From a virus, in the IMG/VR virus record IMGVR_UViG_3300033143_000513, positions 1 to 20,197 of that record: a stretch of DNA of 20,197 nucleotides; one strand, written 5' to 3'. Each line of letters begins with the position of its first letter. Positions within the stretch are counted from its first letter, which is position 1. Below the pieces are notes generated by a model, which was not told the DNA's origin, ran no database searches, and was given only the letters and a program-made list of their open reading frames with translations. The translations under genes and the position numbers were made by a program. This document shows, piece after piece, positions 12,190-20,197 of this stretch.

Positions 12190-13338
12190 TTAAGTCTCCG
12201 TTATGATTACATTTGCAAGAATAGTACTAGCTGCCTCAACACTTGATATAGGTAAGTTAACAGTACCTGATGGTGATGCGGATAAACCAATAGTTAGTGA
12301 GTTAACCTGAGCTTTACCAAAGGGTGTTATAACAGCAAACAGTCTTGAGTAGATAACATCTTCGTCAACCTGTAGTGCATTGATGTGTGTTATTAAGGCT
12401 TGCTCGATAGATTCCTTGGCACCAGCATTCTCATCATCAAGATAAGTTACGTCAGCACTTATAAATATCGGAACCTCAGTAGCTTCTGTAAAGTTAATGC
12501 TATGTGATACACCTTGGCTATCATCCAGTACAATGTTGGTTGCACCATGTGTAGCACAGGCAGCCGGTTTTGTATTAAGGATTACCCTTGCAATATCTTC
12601 ATCAGTAACAATTCCAAGATGTGCTGCATGTGGTGATGTAGTAACGTGTATTGTATTTGGTGGTACACCATCTACTGTAAGGTTAGTTTCATTACTGTAT
12701 ACAGCTACCTGCTCAAGGCCTAATTCGTACAGGCGAGCTGCCATAGCCTCGTCGGTACTTGTATAGTTCCGTAAGACGGTTCTGTTACGCAAGTTCCGGT
12801 AAGCTGTTTCAGACTGAGCAACGTCACCTTCATTGCCATCAAGGGCTTGGGTCACGCCTGTCCAACCTGATATAACTGTCTTGGCATTTACTAAGGTGCC
12901 AGCAGGTACAGGTATTGCACCGGACACAACAGATACACATAAGACCGATGAAGGTACAGTTGCATCAAATTGTGTTTCAAAGTTGTTACCGGCTCCGTCA
13001 TCGACAAGTGAGCCAGCAGGTACGATAGTATCAGCAACACCATCAAGGGTCACTGTAGCCTGACTACGTGTCGCTGCACCGTATAAGATACCGGTAAGCA
13101 CACCCAGGTTGCGAAGAGCTGCACCAGTTGCCTGACTAGGGTCATAAGCTTTATACACAACAGCCAATTCGTTCCAGGCTTGTGATAGCTCAAGAGACAT
13201 AATCTCAAGCAGTTGACCGTCCGGTGATTCAGGACTGAAGTCAAAGCCTGGGCTTAGTACGTCTAGGTTGTTCTTTATTCTGTCTCGGATGTCATCCAAG
13301 CTCTCTGGGGTAAAACCCTCAGAAGTTAATCCTGCCAT
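12190..13338 (-). CDS. Baseplate wedge protein J
   Basis: I start at ATG 13338, which has GGGGAG at good spacing and overlaps the previous stop as TAATG; an in-frame TTG 15 bases upstream also exists. The protein of 382 aa begins MAGLTSEGFTPESLDDIRDR and contains SPESPDGQLLEIMSLELSQA and YKAYDPSQATGAALRNLGVL, the hallmark N-terminal region of the baseplate J / Mu gp47 family. A central beta domain (IVPAGSLV...) and a C-terminal domain with TYLDDENAGAKESIEQALIT follow, as expected. J forms the wedge core of contractile-tail baseplates together with gp25. Confidence 0.92.
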   Translation of the reverse strand: MAGLTSEGFTPESLDDIRDRIKNNLDVLSPGFDFSPESPDGQLLEIMSLELSQAWNELAVVYKAYDPSQATGAALRNLGVLTGILYGAATRSQATVTLDGVADTIVPAGSLVDDGAGNNFETQFDATVPSSVLCVSVVSGAIPVPAGTLVNAKTVISGWTGVTQALDGNEGDVAQSETAYRNLRNRTVLRNYTSTDEAMAARLYELGLEQVAVYSNETNLTVDGVPPNTIHVTTSPHAAHLGIVTDEDIARVILNTKPAACATHGATNIVLDDSQGVSHSINFTEATEVPIFISADVTYLDDENAGAKESIEQALITHINALQVDEDVIYSRLFAVITPFGKAQVNSLTIGLSASPSGTVNLPISSVEAASTILANVIITET

Positions 13339-13694
13339 TACGTTGCTCCCCAAGGTACACTCAAGTCTATTACTCCAAAGGTTGTTAACGCTGTGAAGGT
13401 AACAGTAAGTATCCTGTTATGTAATACCATATCAAACTCCTCGATGGACTTGACATTGGGTGTGGTTAATATTACCTGCTTGGCCCTCAACTCAATGAGG
13501 AACAGGTCAGGATTCTTTTCATAATCATTTAAGCTTATCCAGCCTAAGCGAGGGTCTAATAACCACTCACCTAAACCTGTAAGGAGCCGAGACTTGACAA
13601 GTTGAACTGTGTATCGTCCGTCTTGTACTCTCTCGACTCCTCCACCGGCAGCTAAGATTAAGTCATGATTGGCTTCATCTAAAGCTAGTTGCAT
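13338..13694 (-). CDS. Baseplate wedge protein, gp25/W-like
   Basis: The protein of 118 aa begins MQLALDEANHDLILAAGGGV. It has LVKSRLLTGLGEWLLDPRLG in the middle and ELRAKQVILTTPNVKSIEEF plus a C-terminal beta-strand pair. The 'L..RL.T..GEW..dP..G' segment and its place just before J identify the gp25-like or DUF2634-like wedge family, which clamps the sheath to the baseplate in contractile tails. AGGAG precedes the ATG. Its length is normal for the family. Confidence 0.85.
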   Translation of the reverse strand: MQLALDEANHDLILAAGGGVERVQDGRYTVQLVKSRLLTGLGEWLLDPRLGWISLNDYEKNPDLFLIELRAKQVILTTPNVKSIEEFDMVLHNRILTVTFTALTTFGVIDLSVPWGAT

Positions 13695-13706
13695 TTATTT
13701 CTCCTG

Positions 13707-14591
13707 TTAAGATGGAGGGCTAGTACTACCAGCACCTGCACCATCAGTCCAAGTATAAGGATGTACATGTGTCTCAAGGTCAATACCATTAACAGACATT
13801 GTACCTGTAGAGGACATAGCACCAGAGCCCATATCAGCAGCTGCACCACCCGCTATAGCAATACCACCAGTAGTAGTAATTGCAGAGGTTGTTACAGTCA
13901 GCAAGTTAGTTACTGCACCGGTAACTGTCAAGGTTCCACCAATAGTCACATCACCAGATATGGCTGTGATTGGTGTAGTTATGTTAGTACCTGAGCTGGC
14001 TGTTATGTTAGCCGTAGCAGTATTAACGTCTGAGTTGTTTGTTGCATTCACAACAGCTTGGTCACAATTGACCTCAACATCAGGTGCGTTAATAGTTAAC
14101 TTGGTAGAACTGGTTATGGTTATGGTCTCATCATCGTTCAATGATATAACTTGCTTCGATGAATCCGGCCCACGCCATTGTGAGTGGGTTGCATGATAAT
14201 CTTTTATGCTTCTCGGTAAGGTGTTTAGTCCTACCAAGGCATAGCCATCATCTTCGCTGAACTGTCTCGACAAGTGAGGCTTAGGTAGACCGGCCAAAGT
14301 GCCAGCTGTATCCAAGTCCTTATACCACCAGTGGTCGTAACCAATCTGACTAAAGAACAACACGCAAGTATCACCAGGCTTTATAGGCATAGTGATAGAC
14401 CAGCCACCACCCGAAGGTGTATGAACTGGCATCTTCTTTATGTTGGTACGTTTAGTAGCTTGGTAGGTCTCATCAGAGTCATGTGTGATTCTCTCAACAC
14501 TAACCAGTACATCAGCAGTTTGGTCTTCAGGATAATAAGCAAGTACTCGGCCAGGTAATATGATGGAGTACTTTTCATTATTAACCATCAT
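13707..14591 (-). CDS. Baseplate spike (gp138-type) with HxH tip
   Basis: The protein of 294 aa starts by ATGA overlap with the gene before. Residues 1-110 (ILPGRVLAYYPEDQTADVLV, then GDTCVLFFSQIGYDHWWY) form the OB-fold N-terminal domain of the gp138 family. A repetitive T/S/A/V-rich part (about 165-265, including many 'ITTP', 'TVTG' steps) should form a triple-stranded beta-helix needle. The end, THVHPYTW, places H275 and H277, like the metal-binding HxH at the apex of P2 and phi92 spikes. Three copies would pierce the outer membrane. This implies a Gram-negative host. Confidence 0.9.
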   Translation of the reverse strand: MMVNNEKYSIILPGRVLAYYPEDQTADVLVSVERITHDSDETYQATKRTNIKKMPVHTPSGGGWSITMPIKPGDTCVLFFSQIGYDHWWYKDLDTAGTLAGLPKPHLSRQFSEDDGYALVGLNTLPRSIKDYHATHSQWRGPDSSKQVISLNDDETITITSSTKLTINAPDVEVNCDQAVVNATNNSDVNTATANITASSGTNITTPITAISGDVTIGGTLTVTGAVTNLLTVTTSAITTTGGIAIAGGAAADMGSGAMSSTGTMSVNGIDLETHVHPYTWTDGAGAGSTSPPS

Positions 14592-15778
14592 AGTAAGTCA
14601 CCTAAGAAGCTGGTGCTACCTGTTGAGCTACCTGATATTTTCGTGATAGTGGTTGGTGAAGACTGAGACAGTGTATCTGTAATAAGACCATCACCATGAC
14701 TGGCAGCACCATCAAGTGCATCATCCACAGTTGGTAAGTCTGTATCAAAGTCTTCCTCAGTTATTGTAGCAAAGCCTGAAGCGTCTGTCTCGTATGCAGC
14801 AGTTGCTCCACAGATAAAACAGTCCAGACCAATACCTAATAACCTTTGACCAAATGACCGGTCTCCGTTAACACCAAGGATTTCGTAAAGGCCACCATAA
14901 ATGTTCTTCTTCAAATCTCCCAGTGCTGTAGTGACAGCTGCATCGACTTCTTCAGTAATTAAGTCAACACCAGACTCAACAAGACAGGCACCTAATACGT
15001 TGGCACCATTTTGTATCCTTGCGTTGAGGTCTCCACCAATCAGAGTAGCTCCGGTCTCGGTATCTGTTATTGTACCGTCCTCACTAATACTACACTCAAA
15101 AGAATGTTCTGAACTACTTGGGTCGAACCCAACAGGGTCATAAGTCATTTTGGCTGGAAGGCCAGCTGGTAACTGAGTATCCAATTGGAATCCAGTAGCC
15201 AGGTCCACTTCAGCTGTTGATAGGCGAGCTTCAGCTGGTACATCATACCCAGCCTGTCTTAACTCCTCAATCTTAGCAGCTCTCTCACTGTCCGGTACAG
15301 GCTCAAAGATAGCAGCTGATATGGATGTCTTATTAACTGTAGAGGCTAACTGAACTTCCTCTCCAGATAATACAAAGGACATCGCATCAGTCATGCCAGC
15401 TTCTTGCTTGGTCTTGAACTTGTTAAATATCACAGGCGCATAGGTATCCAGGTTAGTCACAACAGTACACGATATTGCCTCACGCACTAAAGTTGTTAAC
15501 ATCTCGTGCATAGTACGTGCATTGTTTTGTGAACTATACTCATGGAACTCATTAGATGAAAGCATTTGAGTATTAGTAACCATAGCCGACAAGCTTACCT
15601 TGCGGTTCTCTCGTATAGAGTGGTTGCTGATATTAAACCCTGACTGTACAGGGAACTTAGTTATTTTGTTTGTCACTTCATGGTCTTCAAAGATTACAGA
15701 GTGGAACCGTATTTCAATGAAGTCAGTATCTGCATCATCAAGTTTGAACTTAATGTATGCTTTGTTGGGCGTACTCAT
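14588..15778 (-). CDS. Dit-like / hub-associated baseplate protein, 396 aa
   Basis: ATG 15778 has GAGGT upstream. The N-terminal 100 residues (IEIRFHSVIFEDHEVTNKIT, FPVQSGFNISNHSIRENRKV, SLSAMVTN) match the Dit-like N-terminal domain found in baseplate proteins of several myoviruses. The region 100-150 (LTTLVREAISCTVVTNLDTY, then MSFVLSGEEV) is the usual continuation. The C-terminal half is low in recognisable motif, with four cysteines at about 230-320 (ECS, ACL, CFIC) and a serine- and threonine-rich tail. It lies between the hub and the spike, so it probably surrounds the tail tube end. A LysM domain is not seen. Confidence 0.75.
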   Translation of the reverse strand: MSTPNKAYIKFKLDDADTDFIEIRFHSVIFEDHEVTNKITKFPVQSGFNISNHSIRENRKVSLSAMVTNTQMLSSNEFHEYSSQNNARTMHEMLTTLVREAISCTVVTNLDTYAPVIFNKFKTKQEAGMTDAMSFVLSGEEVQLASTVNKTSISAAIFEPVPDSERAAKIEELRQAGYDVPAEARLSTAEVDLATGFQLDTQLPAGLPAKMTYDPVGFDPSSSEHSFECSISEDGTITDTETGATLIGGDLNARIQNGANVLGACLVESGVDLITEEVDAAVTTALGDLKKNIYGGLYEILGVNGDRSFGQRLLGIGLDCFICGATAAYETDASGFATITEEDFDTDLPTVDDALDGAASHGDGLITDTLSQSSPTTITKISGSSTGSTSFLGDLL

Positions 15779-15786
15779 TAGTTACC

Positions 15787-16749
15787 TCATCTGAACCAGT
15801 TGTAATCGTTATTGGACATTGTGAAACCTTTAGTAGGTGCCACACCAGAAGCAAAGGTAGACCACTCCGCAGTGAAGTTGGAACCCTTGTGTTGTACTTT
15901 ATAGACCTGATACTTACGGAAGCCAGCTACTACGTTCTTGATTAAGTCAGAAGCAACGGTTAAGCTGTCCTCTGAAACTGACGTACTTGCTGTTAACACA
16001 TTAGCTATGTCTATCACAGCCGAAGGTTTTATTTCTGCATCCAGGTTAGAATGTACTTCGATAGTTGAAGGTCCGAGTTTAGGATTGGACCTCATGTTAT
16101 CTGTATTTAAAACTATTGTGCCTTCCTCAGTTTCTAGTGAGGTTGCACTTTGATTCTTGGGATTAACCTGATACATTACTATCAAGTCAAAGCCATCAAT
16201 ATATTGTTGGAACCTATACTGCTTACCAAGTATCTGAATGCAGGACAAGACAGAGCCCTCAAGCTTTGCAGTTACATTGTCTGGGACAGTGTCTACATAG
16301 TTATCTGGGAACTGCTTGTATATTACATTGCCATCATACAACACCTCATGCATTAAGTCGTCCATGCAATTTTTAAGTGATGGTTGTTCTACATTGATAC
16401 TTACCTGCTTCTCAAGAGTGGTTCGCTTTAACGAAGAGTAACAGTACAACTTAGTAATGTTATCCGGTACATTAAACTCATTGGTAGCATTGCTAAGGTA
16501 CAGATGTTTAGCCAAGATAACTTCCTTGCCTCCATGCAGGGAAGTAGTTATGGTAACATAGTTTTCGCCATTCATTAACTTCTTGGTTGTCTCAGTATTC
16601 AGATTATAAATCTCAATCTTAGCACGTTGCCAACCAGCAATGTCTCGTATATCAAAATCAATACGTAGGCTATCCGATTCAAATATAATGGTGTTATCCC
16701 TAGACTCAACCTTCAATCTTACGTACTGACCAAATCTAATCTTTGCCAT
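15787..16749 (-). CDS. Baseplate hub protein, 320 aa
   Basis: The ribosome site AGGAG lies in the last codons of the preceding gene. The protein begins MAKIRFGQYVRLKVESRDNT. It then has IDFDIRDIAGWQRAKIEIYN and LNTETTKKLMNGENYVTITT, the beta-rich start typical of P2 gpD/T4 gp27-like hub proteins in this phage group. The middle includes LSCIQILGKQYRFQQYIDGF, like the second barrel of hub proteins. It forms the base for the spike encoded downstream. No muramidase or peptidase domain is fused to it. Confidence 0.8.
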   Translation of the reverse strand: MAKIRFGQYVRLKVESRDNTIIFESDSLRIDFDIRDIAGWQRAKIEIYNLNTETTKKLMNGENYVTITTSLHGGKEVILAKHLYLSNATNEFNVPDNITKLYCYSSLKRTTLEKQVSINVEQPSLKNCMDDLMHEVLYDGNVIYKQFPDNYVDTVPDNVTAKLEGSVLSCIQILGKQYRFQQYIDGFDLIVMYQVNPKNQSATSLETEEGTIVLNTDNMRSNPKLGPSTIEVHSNLDAEIKPSAVIDIANVLTASTSVSEDSLTVASDLIKNVVAGFRKYQVYKVQHKGSNFTAEWSTFASGVAPTKGFTMSNNDYNWFR

Positions 16750-16751
16750 TA

Positions 16752-19700
16752 TTATTCTCCTGTGTTGGTATCATGAATGTATTCATCATATACCACGTTA
16801 CCATTATCTTGTACTTGTACGCTAGTACCATCTTTGTTTACATCTACCTTGATGTCGAAGTTCTGGACTGTATCCTTATCCTTTACAGCATCCTGTGAAA
16901 CTATAGGGCCAATACCTGTAGATACTAAATCAGAAGTATGTGCTGGTGCTATTGCAGCTCCAGGTAAGCTCCTGTCAATTATACCTTTGGCATTGTTAGT
17001 AATGGCTTGAGCCTTGGTAGGTGTTAGACCTTCAATCTTGTTAGGTGTAACCATCTCACCAACAGTCTCACCGATGAGCTCACCACCAAGTGATAAAGCT
17101 CCACCAATTAACTGACTAGCTCCATCTATAGATAAGAAGTCACCAATAGTCTTAAAGCTTTCACCAATCATACCAGCAGAGCCAGTAGTGGTAGATGCAG
17201 CTTCACCGAGAAGTTGTTTGCCACGTTGAACTTCATACATTCCACCGGCAACTCTACGTCCACCTCGGATGTCAATTTCAGTATCCATGACAGTAGCCAG
17301 GTTTACACCTTTGACTTCATCAGCAGCAAAGGCCATCTCTCTCAAGCCACCTGGAAGTTTATCACCAAGTACTTTACGCATAGCCGGGCTTAAGCCTTGC
17401 ATCATGCTAGAAACTTTCTGTACTACTCCACGATTGTCAAGACCACGCCAGTCTTCCAATGAACCTATATCAACACCGGCCAGTTCTGGATTGTCTCCGA
17501 TAGCAGCCAGTAAAGGTGCATAGGTAGATGTCACAAATGGTTCAACACCCATTGGGGTATTCAAGCCAGATACTAAATCACCAGCACCTGCAACTACAGC
17601 GTCAACTTGCTTGTCAGTAAGCTGAGCACCACGCAGTGCCACACGAGTACCACGAAGTTCTTCAGCCGACATACCAACACGAGCTGCTAACCTTCCCTCA
17701 TCGAGAACGTCTTCAGTCTTGCCAGTCATACCAGAGCCGATACCAGACATAACCTGTGCTGCTTTCCTTGCAGATGCAGCGAAGTGGTTAATCATCTTAG
17801 AAGCTCGGAAAGATGACTCGGCTAATTCCTTATGACCTCGTGCAGTTTCAGCATCCCTCTTCCTGTTTTCAAGGTGAGCTTCATCTTCAACTTCACTAGC
17901 ATCTTTCAACTGATACATTTGTGCAGAGACTTCCTTAGCCATACGCATGTCAGAGACCTTCTTACGTGCAGCTTTATTTACCGCACTCTCTGGTGGCCCT
18001 ATGAAGGCCATGTCCTTAATACTATCCTTGTCCTCACTAAGAACTTTCTCAAGTAAACTTTTACCCAAGGCCTGTTTCTCAGTAGGTGGTCCCATTAAGT
18101 CTTCTTCTTTGAGTGCAGTAATAACCTCTTCTATTACATTACTCTTGTCATTAAATACTTCACCAGCCACGTTAGGTCGGGAGGCAACACGTTTTGCTCT
18201 TTTATTAGCATTGATAGCACCTTGCAATTCTTGTACCTCCTTTCTAGTAGATAGTCCTCCAGCTAAGTCAATAGCAGTTTGACCACTCTCAAGTAATTCA
18301 TCTACTCTTGCTTGGTCGTATTGGACTACGTTGTATTCATAATCACCAGCTTCACCGTATTGGTCACGAGCGAAGAAGTGTACTTGGGTCTCACCGGTAA
18401 CAGCCATCTGCAATTGCATCTGGTCATTGTACTTTTTAGTGGAACCTCGGTATGTTGATTTCTGTAGCGTCTTAAGTTCTAGTAAGCCAGCAGAGGAACC
18501 GTCAGGATTAAACAATCTACCATCAGGGGATGCACCAAAGCCTGGAAGCTTCGGGTTAGTCTCAAAGAAAGCTTCTTCATAAGTCAGTCCTTTGCCTTGT
18601 GTGGCCAGGAAAGCTTGAAGTGTTGCTTGCTCTTGTCTGTTACCTTTACCGGTAGCATCATTGCCTACAAAGCCTTCAGATTGGAATGAGCCTTCTGGCG
18701 TATACTGTGAGTGGTAGCCCATCTGTTCACGCTTTATGTTCAGGGCCATCTTAGAGACACCGTCCTTAGCACCCAGCAGGCTGATAGATGAAGCAGATAG
18801 TAAACCTCTTCGTTCAGCTTTCCATGCAGCAGAGCCCTGTTCAGCTCTTCCTTTAGCTCCAGTTAAGTAGCTTTGCTGTGCAGTAGGTGGCCCGACAAGT
18901 TCATCATCGAAGTCACCCATTACCATGTCGATAGCAGTATCCATAGGAGTGCCTTCAGCCATCAGGTCACTTACCTTCTGCTCAAATTCGGCACTGGATG
19001 ACAGGCCAAAGTTATGTCCAAAGGCCATGTTTTGTGAGCCTTCTAGTCTTTGACCCGCTGGTATAACCTTTGGAACGAAGTCCTCATCAGCACCTACACG
19101 AGCCAGGTTAGCACTAGGTGTGGCACCTGGGTCATCAGGAGAGTCAGCCCAGTCTAAGCCAAGCACACTAATACGTTCACGTATATTCTGCATTGCCTCA
19201 TACTCAGAAGCCACTGCTCGAAAACCTTTACCGGTTCTCTTGTTGCCATAGGCTTCATCGGAACTGTCAACGAACTGCTCTTTCATTATTTGAGTAGCTT
19301 CAAAGTACTGGTCACGGAACTCATTAAACTGTTCACGCTTCCCAAGCTTCTGTGCTTCCCACTCAGCGTCTGTAAAGTCCTTTCTCTTGCCCTGTATAGG
19401 GAAGAAGGTATTAACGCGACTGGGGTCCATGAAGAAAGCCTTATCACCCATCGAGGCTAAGTCACCACGAGCTTCAGCAATAGCAAAGCCCATAGTAGTA
19501 AATGGAGTGCCTTGAGGATTACGACCTTTGCCTATGGTAGGTATTAGTCCGTCTATCCGTAACTCATTAGGTAATGGTACAGCAGCATCCTGGCCTTTGT
19601 AGCCTGTGCCTGTAACCATCTGGTTAATAACAGCCTCTGTGGTGTCCTGAAGGAGGCCTGAGTAACGCGCACCTTCTCTGCTAACCCTTGGGTCGATTAA

Positions 19701-20197
19701 GGTATCAGCGAACTCCTGCGCGAACTGGTAAGCTCCTACGAGGCCTTCGGCTGAAGCACCCACGTTCTGACCATCAACATTACCTGTTAACCGGCCACCG
19801 GCTCCAGAGACTTCATAATTCTCCGCAGTGGTTCCCATCATGCTCAAAATCATATTACGGTCTTTTTGAGAACGGGATGCACCATAGGGAGTTACCCCTT
19901 CAGATACTGGTACTTCATTCTTATAATCGAAGTAGCCAGAGCGTCTTAGTTGACTCTTCATCTTGCCAGCCATAGCAGCAGGTGACTCACCGGTAACATT
20001 GGTGAAGGTCTCAACAGCTGTGTCAGTATCAAAGTCCATGCTCTTATCTTCTAGGATGTTAATCGCTAGGTGAATTTGAGGCTCTGATAAGTTACTGAAC
20101 CTGAACGCTTGTAAGTCACCGGAGGTAATACCACCAGTACCATCAGCAGGAGCATGGCTTGCCTTTAGAGCTTCCATAGTTGCTTCAGTGTCAGCCT
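16752..20197 (-). CDS. Giant virion-type protein with embedded YqaJ-like nuclease domain, 5' end outside window
   Basis: The frame is open to the window edge. ATG 20177 has no ribosome site, so it is probably internal, and I number residues from it (1141 aa visible). Residues 449-640 are a YqaJ / lambda-exonuclease-like domain: W452-KAERR-G (entry motif), SASS (461-464), GNRQE with E515, SPDG with D552, LLELK with E567 and K569, and QMQLQ (586-590). All active-site residues are present. The rest is helical, with coiled-coil-like parts (740-800) and a glycine-rich hydrophobic part (1000-1045) ending in IHDTNTGE. The gene sits directly before the hub gene, where tape measure or ejected proteins are found. 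Three GPP motifs flank the nuclease. It may be ejected into the cell with DNA; that is inference. Confidence 0.8.
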   Translation of the reverse strand, partial: ADTEATMEALKASHAPADGTGGITSGDLQAFRFSNLSEPQIHLAINILEDKSMDFDTDTAVETFTNVTGESPAAMAGKMKSQLRRSGYFDYKNEVPVSEGVTPYGASRSQKDRNMILSMMGTTAENYEVSGAGGRLTGNVDGQNVGASAEGLVGAYQFAQEFADTLIDPRVSREGARYSGLLQDTTEAVINQMVTGTGYKGQDAAVPLPNELRIDGLIPTIGKGRNPQGTPFTTMGFAIAEARGDLASMGDKAFFMDPSRVNTFFPIQGKRKDFTDAEWEAQKLGKREQFNEFRDQYFEATQIMKEQFVDSSDEAYGNKRTGKGFRAVASEYEAMQNIRERISVLGLDWADSPDDPGATPSANLARVGADEDFVPKVIPAGQRLEGSQNMAFGHNFGLSSSAEFEQKVSDLMAEGTPMDTAIDMVMGDFDDELVGPPTAQQSYLTGAKGRAEQGSAAWKAERRGLLSASSISLLGAKDGVSKMALNIKREQMGYHSQYTPEGSFQSEGFVGNDATGKGNRQEQATLQAFLATQGKGLTYEEAFFETNPKLPGFGASPDGRLFNPDGSSAGLLELKTLQKSTYRGSTKKYNDQMQLQMAVTGETQVHFFARDQYGEAGDYEYNVVQYDQARVDELLESGQTAIDLAGGLSTRKEVQELQGAINANKRAKRVASRPNVAGEVFNDKSNVIEEVITALKEEDLMGPPTEKQALGKSLLEKVLSEDKDSIKDMAFIGPPESAVNKAARKKVSDMRMAKEVSAQMYQLKDASEVEDEAHLENRKRDAETARGHKELAESSFRASKMINHFAASARKAAQVMSGIGSGMTGKTEDVLDEGRLAARVGMSAEELRGTRVALRGAQLTDKQVDAVVAGAGDLVSGLNTPMGVEPFVTSTYAPLLAAIGDNPELAGVDIGSLEDWRGLDNRGVVQKVSSMMQGLSPAMRKVLGDKLPGGLREMAFAADEVKGVNLATVMDTEIDIRGGRRVAGGMYEVQRGKQLLGEAASTTTGSAGMIGESFKTIGDFLSIDGASQLIGGALSLGGELIGETVGEMVTPNKIEGLTPTKAQAITNNAKGIIDRSLPGAAIAPAHTSDLVSTGIGPIVSQDAVKDKDTVQNFDIKVDVNKDGTSVQVQDNGNVVYDEYIHDTNTGE

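Overview
The window is a stretch of a lytic tailed-phage genome, and every credible gene lies on the minus strand, so transcription runs from right to left. The baseplate proteins (J, gp25/W, gp138-type spike, hub) point to a contractile-tailed phage (myovirus) of a Gram-negative host. The DNA is moderately AT-rich. Most genes have a clear GGAG-type ribosome binding site and are packed with 1-4 base overlaps. The host cannot be named from the sequence, and no integrase or lysogeny gene is seen.

Late region (20197 to 8288): this is a tail operon. It holds a very large virion-type protein that is open at the window edge and carries an embedded YqaJ/lambda-exonuclease-like nuclease domain. Next come two hub/Dit-like proteins, the spike, a gp25-like wedge protein, baseplate J, a DUF2612-like protein, a tail fibre, its chaperone and a second fibre/adhesin. 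The operon ends in a small phospholipase A2-like membrane protein and an intrinsic terminator (8241-8281).

Middle region (8240 to 5204): a regulatory region of about 460 bases holds a good sigma70-type promoter whose -35 box overlaps a 17-bp imperfect palindrome. It is followed by a two-helix 50-aa membrane protein, an unrecognised 133-aa protein and a compact T7-like single-subunit RNA polymerase (642 aa). The likely logic is that host RNA polymerase makes the phage polymerase, with control at the palindromes.

A 741-base non-coding stretch (4463-5203) follows. It has four more copies of the palindrome and several inverted repeats, and could be a control region or replication origin.

Left region (4462 to 1): a dense set of small accessory genes. 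It includes a transglutaminase/papain-like protein, several tiny membrane proteins, a 57-aa stand-alone copy of the ClpX N-terminal zinc-binding domain, and unrecognised proteins. A 432-base structured, apparently untranslated region (2036-2467) with its own candidate promoter sits just upstream of the ClpX-like gene. The last gene (773 to 1) is cut by the window edge. The small genes look like host-takeover genes, but that is inference.
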